In this document: positions 30,194-33,969 of the stretch, piece by piece
Numbering within the stretch: position 1 is the first letter of the stretch
Layout: every line of letters begins with the position of its first letter
From: Anaerolineales bacterium
GTDB taxonomy: Bacteria > Chloroflexota > Anaerolineae > Anaerolineales > UBA6663
Length of the DNA: 33,969 bases
Reading direction: 5' to 3'
Assembly: GCA_016789175.1 (NCBI GenBank)
Contig: JAEURK010000402.1
Location: 1-33,969, forward strand
Notes under the pieces: generated by a model
Told to the model about the DNA's origin: nothing
The model's input: the letters and a program-made list of their open reading frames with translations, nothing else
Databases searched by the model: none
Program-made: the position numbers and the translations under genes

Positions 30194-31423
30194 TCAGGCC
30201 GGTATGATTTGAATGAGGTTAAGTGCCAGGCCGAGTGCCCGCGGGTCCGGGTTGCCCGGCATCCACTCGCCCGGTTTGCGGGTGTGCGGCAGAGTCCAGG
30301 TCAATTCCGCGATCTGGTTGTCCAGTTGCAGGGCCTTTGGCGGGATCCGGCCCGCGAAGAGCTGACCGGTTCGCGCATGGTGACTCGTGCTTAGGTCTAT
30401 CGGCTCGCCATTGACCGTGAACTGCAGACCTTCGAGGGTTGCCTCTGAGCAGGCAGCAATGACCCGGAAGCGCACGGTCAGGTGCCGGGCCGCCGGGAGT
30501 GGAAGCCAGACCGTTGCAGTCACCCCTGGTCCGATCCAGCGGAAACAGCCATGGTCGGGGTGGATTTCGCGCCCGTACCACCCGACACCGGCCCAGCCGG
30601 CGCAGAAATCGGCGTTCGCCTGGTCAATGTGAAGTCCTGCCCAAGATGAGCGCCAGTGCACCCGGAGAAGGTCGTTCACCATTGCGGCCCGACGCTCGGC
30701 AAAGAGGGTCTCTGCGAAGCGATAGAGTTCGAGATCCAGGTGCACCCGGTCCTCAAGCTGGTGCAGGACATTGGGCGTCAGTTCGTCGCGTTGAAGCCGC
30801 CCGACCGGCGCCACGTTTCGGCTTTCGATATCGGAGCGCGGGAACCAACCGAACGTGTAAGTCAACAAATCCAACGATTCTTGGAAACGTTCGGTCAAGC
30901 CGACGAAGTCACAGCCCGCCAGGCGATCTTTGGCCACGTCCAGGAGGTCGGCCGGGATCCGCTCTTTCTCCGCCGAGATGTCTGTGATCCGCTGTATATC
31001 CCAGGTCGAGCCGAAGAGCCGGGTCTGAGTGTTCTCAAAGAGGTGGCGCGTGAGCGGGCTGGCGACGAACTCGCCGATCGACATGTCCTTGACAACCAAG
31101 TGCCAGGGATCAGTTGGTTGCCGACGCATCATCTCGTAATTCGAGAGGGTGCGCTCGATCGGATCGCGCAACATTGTGACGATGCGCAGAGGACGCGGAA
31201 GGACTTTGCCTATCTCGAAAGCAACATGCCCTCGAAGAAACCGAAACGGGCTGTAGTCAACATCGTACTTGGGCAGGTCGAGCCAGGCCTCCAGGGCGCA
31301 GATCTCTTCCGGCTGGAACTGCTCCTCAAGCAAGCCGATCAGGGTGGTGCCGGCCGTCTTGGGCACATGCAGATAGAGCATGGCCTCCTGGGGAGATAAC
31401 TTGATCGGAAGGGATGGGCGCAT
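30194..31423 (-). CDS. PAPS-dependent sulfotransferase with C-terminal beta-rich domain
   Basis: A 409-residue protein. The N-terminal half is a sulfotransferase of the carbohydrate type (Sulfotransfer_2-like). The 5'-phosphosulfate loop is LHVPKTAGTTL (18-28) and the 3'-phosphate site is LRDPIERTLSNYEMM (85-99), the classical PAPS-binding pair. Residues about 250-409 form a separate beta-rich domain (WYGREIHPDHGCFRWIGPG, LPAARHLTVRFRVIA, LQFTVNGEPIDL) like those that accompany some glycosyltransferases and methyltransferases, possibly glycan-binding. It is adjacent to the PAPS synthase gene and a GT4 gene. The acceptor is probably a surface glycan, by context only. Confidence 0.88.
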   Translation of the reverse strand: MRPSLPIKLSPQEAMLYLHVPKTAGTTLIGLLEEQFQPEEICALEAWLDLPKYDVDYSPFRFLRGHVAFEIGKVLPRPLRIVTMLRDPIERTLSNYEMMRRQPTDPWHLVVKDMSIGEFVASPLTRHLFENTQTRLFGSTWDIQRITDISAEKERIPADLLDVAKDRLAGCDFVGLTERFQESLDLLTYTFGWFPRSDIESRNVAPVGRLQRDELTPNVLHQLEDRVHLDLELYRFAETLFAERRAAMVNDLLRVHWRSSWAGLHIDQANADFCAGWAGVGWYGREIHPDHGCFRWIGPGVTATVWLPLPAARHLTVRFRVIAACSEATLEGLQFTVNGEPIDLSTSHHARTGQLFAGRIPPKALQLDNQIAELTWTLPHTRKPGEWMPGNPDPRALGLALNLIQIIPA

Positions 31424-31481
31424 CTGGCAGGTCCCAGGCGAGGTGTCGCTTTGCAGTGGTGAGATCGTCGGCGAACAAAGA

Positions 31482-31511
31482 GCCGGGTGCCGCCCGTAAG
31501 CGGCACCCGGC
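31482..31511 (-). terminator. Intrinsic terminator after the GT4-methyltransferase gene
   Basis: An 11-bp perfect stem (31501-31511 with 31482-31492, GCCGGGTGCCG type) and an 8-nt loop, followed on the minus strand by TCTTTGTT. It lies about 44 nt beyond the stop of the large upstream gene and before the sulfotransferase start. Confidence 0.75.
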
Positions 31512-31554
31512 CAATTGTGCCACGACTCTGACCGGTAATCGCGGCCGATTCGGT

Positions 31555-33969
31555 CTACGAGGGGGCGCCTGCCGAACGCGGCTGGTCATTGAGCGCAGTG
31601 ACCTCATCGGCCAAGGCATCCAGTCGAGCTTGCAGCCGCTCAATGACCTCGCGGTTCGCCACGCGTTCGCTATTGAGCTGGGCGACCTGGTCGGAAAGGG
31701 TCGCGAGCCGAAGCGTCAGGCCGCCCGCATCCCCTCCGGGTTGTGTTCGTTGACCCGCCTCTCGCAGCACGGCCTCAACGGCCGCGGTAGATTCCTCCAG
31801 GCGTTCCAGGGAGCGCCGCAGGTTGTGGTCGCTTGAGGCCGACACGCGAGCCAGTTCGTCAAAGACCTCGGCCTCGGCCTGCAAGGTGTCGCCAAGATAC
31901 ACCAGGCGCACGATGCCGCGGACGATCATGCCGATGAACGCCGGCAAGCGATTGAGGAGCGGGTGATCCCAGCCCAACATGCGCAGGCGATTGAACCGGG
32001 TCAGCCTGGCCAGGAGCGAGGCATTGTTGAGGTTATCCATGGAGAGCGCCTCGTATTGGCTGTGACGGTACGCAGTGATCTCTTGGGTAGGATGCAGCAG
32101 TCGATCGGCCTTCGCGGCGGCGGCTCGATGCTTGCGGGCTCGCAGTCGCCCCGCTGTCCCCGCCCCTGGTCTGGCTGGACCGTCGCCGCGTCGATAGGCC
32201 CAGACCGCCAGGCTGTGTACGATCCCTTGTGTAATGGCGACCGGTGTCTCCACCGCCTCGGTCAGGTCGCCGAGATGGGCCTGCCCAAGCTTCATCTGGG
32301 GCGTAACCAGGAGACGCGGTGCTTTGGGTGCCGGGCTTGTGGGCTGCACGGCGACGAAATCGTATTGGGCAGACAGTTCTTCCAGATGGACACCCGAAAC
32401 CAGGCCAAGTTGGTGCGCAGCCGCTTCTTGTCCCGGTGCAACCGCCAGCGCAATATGAGCTGGGATGATCACCAAGCCGCCCGGACGCAATACTCGGTGA
32501 AACACACCGAACAGCTCGGAAATCTCATCGGGGTCAGCTAACAAGTGGAGTGGCTGAAGCGACACAATCGCGCTCAGTTGCCCGTCCGACAGTGCGATCG
32601 AATGGAGATCGCCCGGGACGACCCGAAGCGCCTGTGGGTGGAAATCGCCCGTTGTCCAGCGCTCCGGCGTGACCAACATGCGCGCATATCGGCGGTCGCT
32701 GTCGAGGTAGTCGCTGGCAGCAGTGACAGTCAACCCCTGTTTCGTTAGCGCAAAAGGCAAGGCGTGGGCGGCGGCTCCCAGGATCAGCACCTGGTCGTCC
32801 CCGTTGGGTTGCGATCCATCGACCTCAAGAAGGTCCCAGGCAATGGCCTGGACGACGTCGACTAACCGCACCCGTGGAGGCAGGAAGCCCCCGTCGTCCG
32901 TCATATTCCCGCGTGGCAGGCCAAGCGCCTTCCAGAGCCGGCTCATCGAAACGGCCCGCAGATCCTCCGGGACCAGCGCACGATTGACACGGGTGCGCCA
33001 GGCTGTGTCCGTCTTGTGGATAACCGGCGGCTTAGTCCGCGCTAGGTCGTCGATGATCTGAGCGTAACGACCGGCCATTAGAGGTAGAGCGCCTTGTTGT
33101 TCAAAATAACAGCGGGCAGCGGTCGAGTGTCGTTCGACCAGGCTGCGATCCAGCGCAAAAGCGCACAATGCATTGGTGAGCGCAGGCACCTCGGCGTCGC
33201 CAATGGGGATCCGCGTGCAGAAGGCCTCTGGTAGGTGGCTCCATTCTGGGAGATCCGTGATCAAGATCGGTTTTCCCGTTGCGATCGCGCGCGCTAACGT
33301 GCCCGACATCTGCTTATGAGATGGCCAGCGCAGATTGACGACCACGTCGCACATTTGCAGAAGTTGATGGAAGCGCTTTCGGTCGGCTGCATCCATCACC
33401 GGGACATGACCCATTCGTCGGACAGCTGCGGCGATCTGAAGGTCGTGCGCGAGTTGATCCAGCTCTGCAACATATTCGGCCGGTCCGTCACCCACGATCA
33501 AAAGCCGGGCGGACGGCGCTATGTGCAAGACGTCCCGGAACGCATGGTAGATCTGCCGCAGGCGCTTGATCGGAAAGACGCTGCCGAACACACCGACGAT
33601 AAACGCGTTCGGGTCGTGCCCGGCTTCTATGCGCAGGATCTCCTTCTCGACCGCTGGCGCATCCAGCTCAGGATCCGTCACCCCCATCTCGACCGTGATC
33701 ACCGGAATAGTTGGCTGGTACTTCTCTACCACCTCCTGGCCCAATCCGTCAGTCGGGACCAGGATGGCCCGGCTGGCGCCGATGATGTCGTCCAGCAAAT
33801 AGTGGGTGTCGAGGAATTCCTTGATCTTGATCGGCCGCTCACCGGCCGCGACATCCAAAGCGCGGTCGAAAGCTTGCGCACCGCTCGGCCCTTCCAGAGT
33901 AGCGACCAGTTTTCGGAAACCCTTGAGATCGCTGCGTTGCGAGCAGCGATGGTAGTGAACGTGTGACCA
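31555..33969 (-). CDS. GT4 glycosyltransferase-methyltransferase-coiled-coil protein (5'-partial)
   Basis: The reading frame is open to the right edge of the window, so at least 805 residues are present and the N-terminus is missing. The first visible part is the C-terminal half of a GT-B glycosyltransferase (group 1/GT4): VGVFGSVFPIKRL, LLIVGDGPAEYV, a stretch around MCDVVVNLRWPSHKQMSGTLARAIATGKP. Next comes a domain like a class I methyltransferase with VLILGAAAHALPFAL, ALSDGQLSAIVSLQPLHLL and HRVLRPGGLVIIPAH, though its glycine motif is degenerate. The last 100 residues are a coiled coil (LERLEESTAAVEAV..., VIERLQARLDALADEV). Such multi-domain proteins occur in surface-polysaccharide loci, where the coiled coil may set chain length or organise a complex. 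Confidence 0.82.
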   Translation of the reverse strand, partial: WSHVHYHRCSQRSDLKGFRKLVATLEGPSGAQAFDRALDVAAGERPIKIKEFLDTHYLLDDIIGASRAILVPTDGLGQEVVEKYQPTIPVITVEMGVTDPELDAPAVEKEILRIEAGHDPNAFIVGVFGSVFPIKRLRQIYHAFRDVLHIAPSARLLIVGDGPAEYVAELDQLAHDLQIAAAVRRMGHVPVMDAADRKRFHQLLQMCDVVVNLRWPSHKQMSGTLARAIATGKPILITDLPEWSHLPEAFCTRIPIGDAEVPALTNALCAFALDRSLVERHSTAARCYFEQQGALPLMAGRYAQIIDDLARTKPPVIHKTDTAWRTRVNRALVPEDLRAVSMSRLWKALGLPRGNMTDDGGFLPPRVRLVDVVQAIAWDLLEVDGSQPNGDDQVLILGAAAHALPFALTKQGLTVTAASDYLDSDRRYARMLVTPERWTTGDFHPQALRVVPGDLHSIALSDGQLSAIVSLQPLHLLADPDEISELFGVFHRVLRPGGLVIIPAHIALAVAPGQEAAAHQLGLVSGVHLEELSAQYDFVAVQPTSPAPKAPRLLVTPQMKLGQAHLGDLTEAVETPVAITQGIVHSLAVWAYRRGDGPARPGAGTAGRLRARKHRAAAAKADRLLHPTQEITAYRHSQYEALSMDNLNNASLLARLTRFNRLRMLGWDHPLLNRLPAFIGMIVRGIVRLVYLGDTLQAEAEVFDELARVSASSDHNLRRSLERLEESTAAVEAVLREAGQRTQPGGDAGGLTLRLATLSDQVAQLNSERVANREVIERLQARLDALADEVTALNDQPRSAGAPS

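Overview
This is a high-GC bacterial chromosome segment with dense coding on both strands. It has no phage genes, transposases, CRISPR arrays, rRNA or tRNA that I can see. The gene set (a SigA-type sigma factor, zinc-containing MetRS, bifunctional-nuclease domains, GT-C membrane glycosyltransferases, extended SDRs) and the many leaderless-type start sites fit a member of the Chloroflexota, perhaps Anaerolineae. That placement is inference, because no marker such as 16S rRNA is present.

Region 1 (36-5973, all minus strand, transcribed right to left) is a five-gene cluster: a cytosolic-looking subtilase with an N-terminal Cys-pair motif and a C-terminal glycogen-binding-like domain, a small esterase, an ATP-grasp ligase, a circularly permuted ATP-grasp protein and a GCS2/YbdK-type carboxylate-amine ligase. 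Three amide-bond-forming enzymes next to a peptidase and an esterase suggest synthesis or modification of a small peptide-like metabolite or peptide tag. The product is unknown. Strong hairpins sit in two spacers of this cluster.

Region 2 (5974-13974) is mostly housekeeping: a DinB-like protein, rpoD/sigA, a DUF177 (YceD) protein, rdgB, msrA and metG. It is followed by two genes with bifunctional-nuclease (DUF151) domains, one fused to an ECF-type sigma factor. Between msrA and metG lies a 489-nt spacer. It holds a long near-perfect palindrome and a possible attenuator: a leaderless 28-codon ORF, two tandem mutually exclusive hairpins and a T-tract.

Region 3 (13975-20650) holds two membrane glycosyltransferase-like proteins, a CinA/PncC amidase with an extra C-terminal domain, and uvrC. 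Region 4 (20651-33969) looks like a cell-surface glycan locus: a MurJ/MviN flippase, a methyltransferase, two nucleotide-sugar epimerase/dehydratases, a GT2 glycosyltransferase, phosphoheptose isomerase (gmhA) and heptose-bisphosphate phosphatase (gmhB), a fused ATP sulfurylase/APS kinase, a sulfotransferase, and a large GT4-methyltransferase-coiled-coil protein running off the right edge. Together they suggest a heptose-containing, sulfated and possibly methylated surface polysaccharide or glycoprotein glycan.

Across the window a TANNNT hexamer repeatedly lies exactly 6 nt upstream of the start codon, with no Shine-Dalgarno sequence. This implies that leaderless transcripts are common in this organism, while downstream operon genes use normal GGAGG-type sites.
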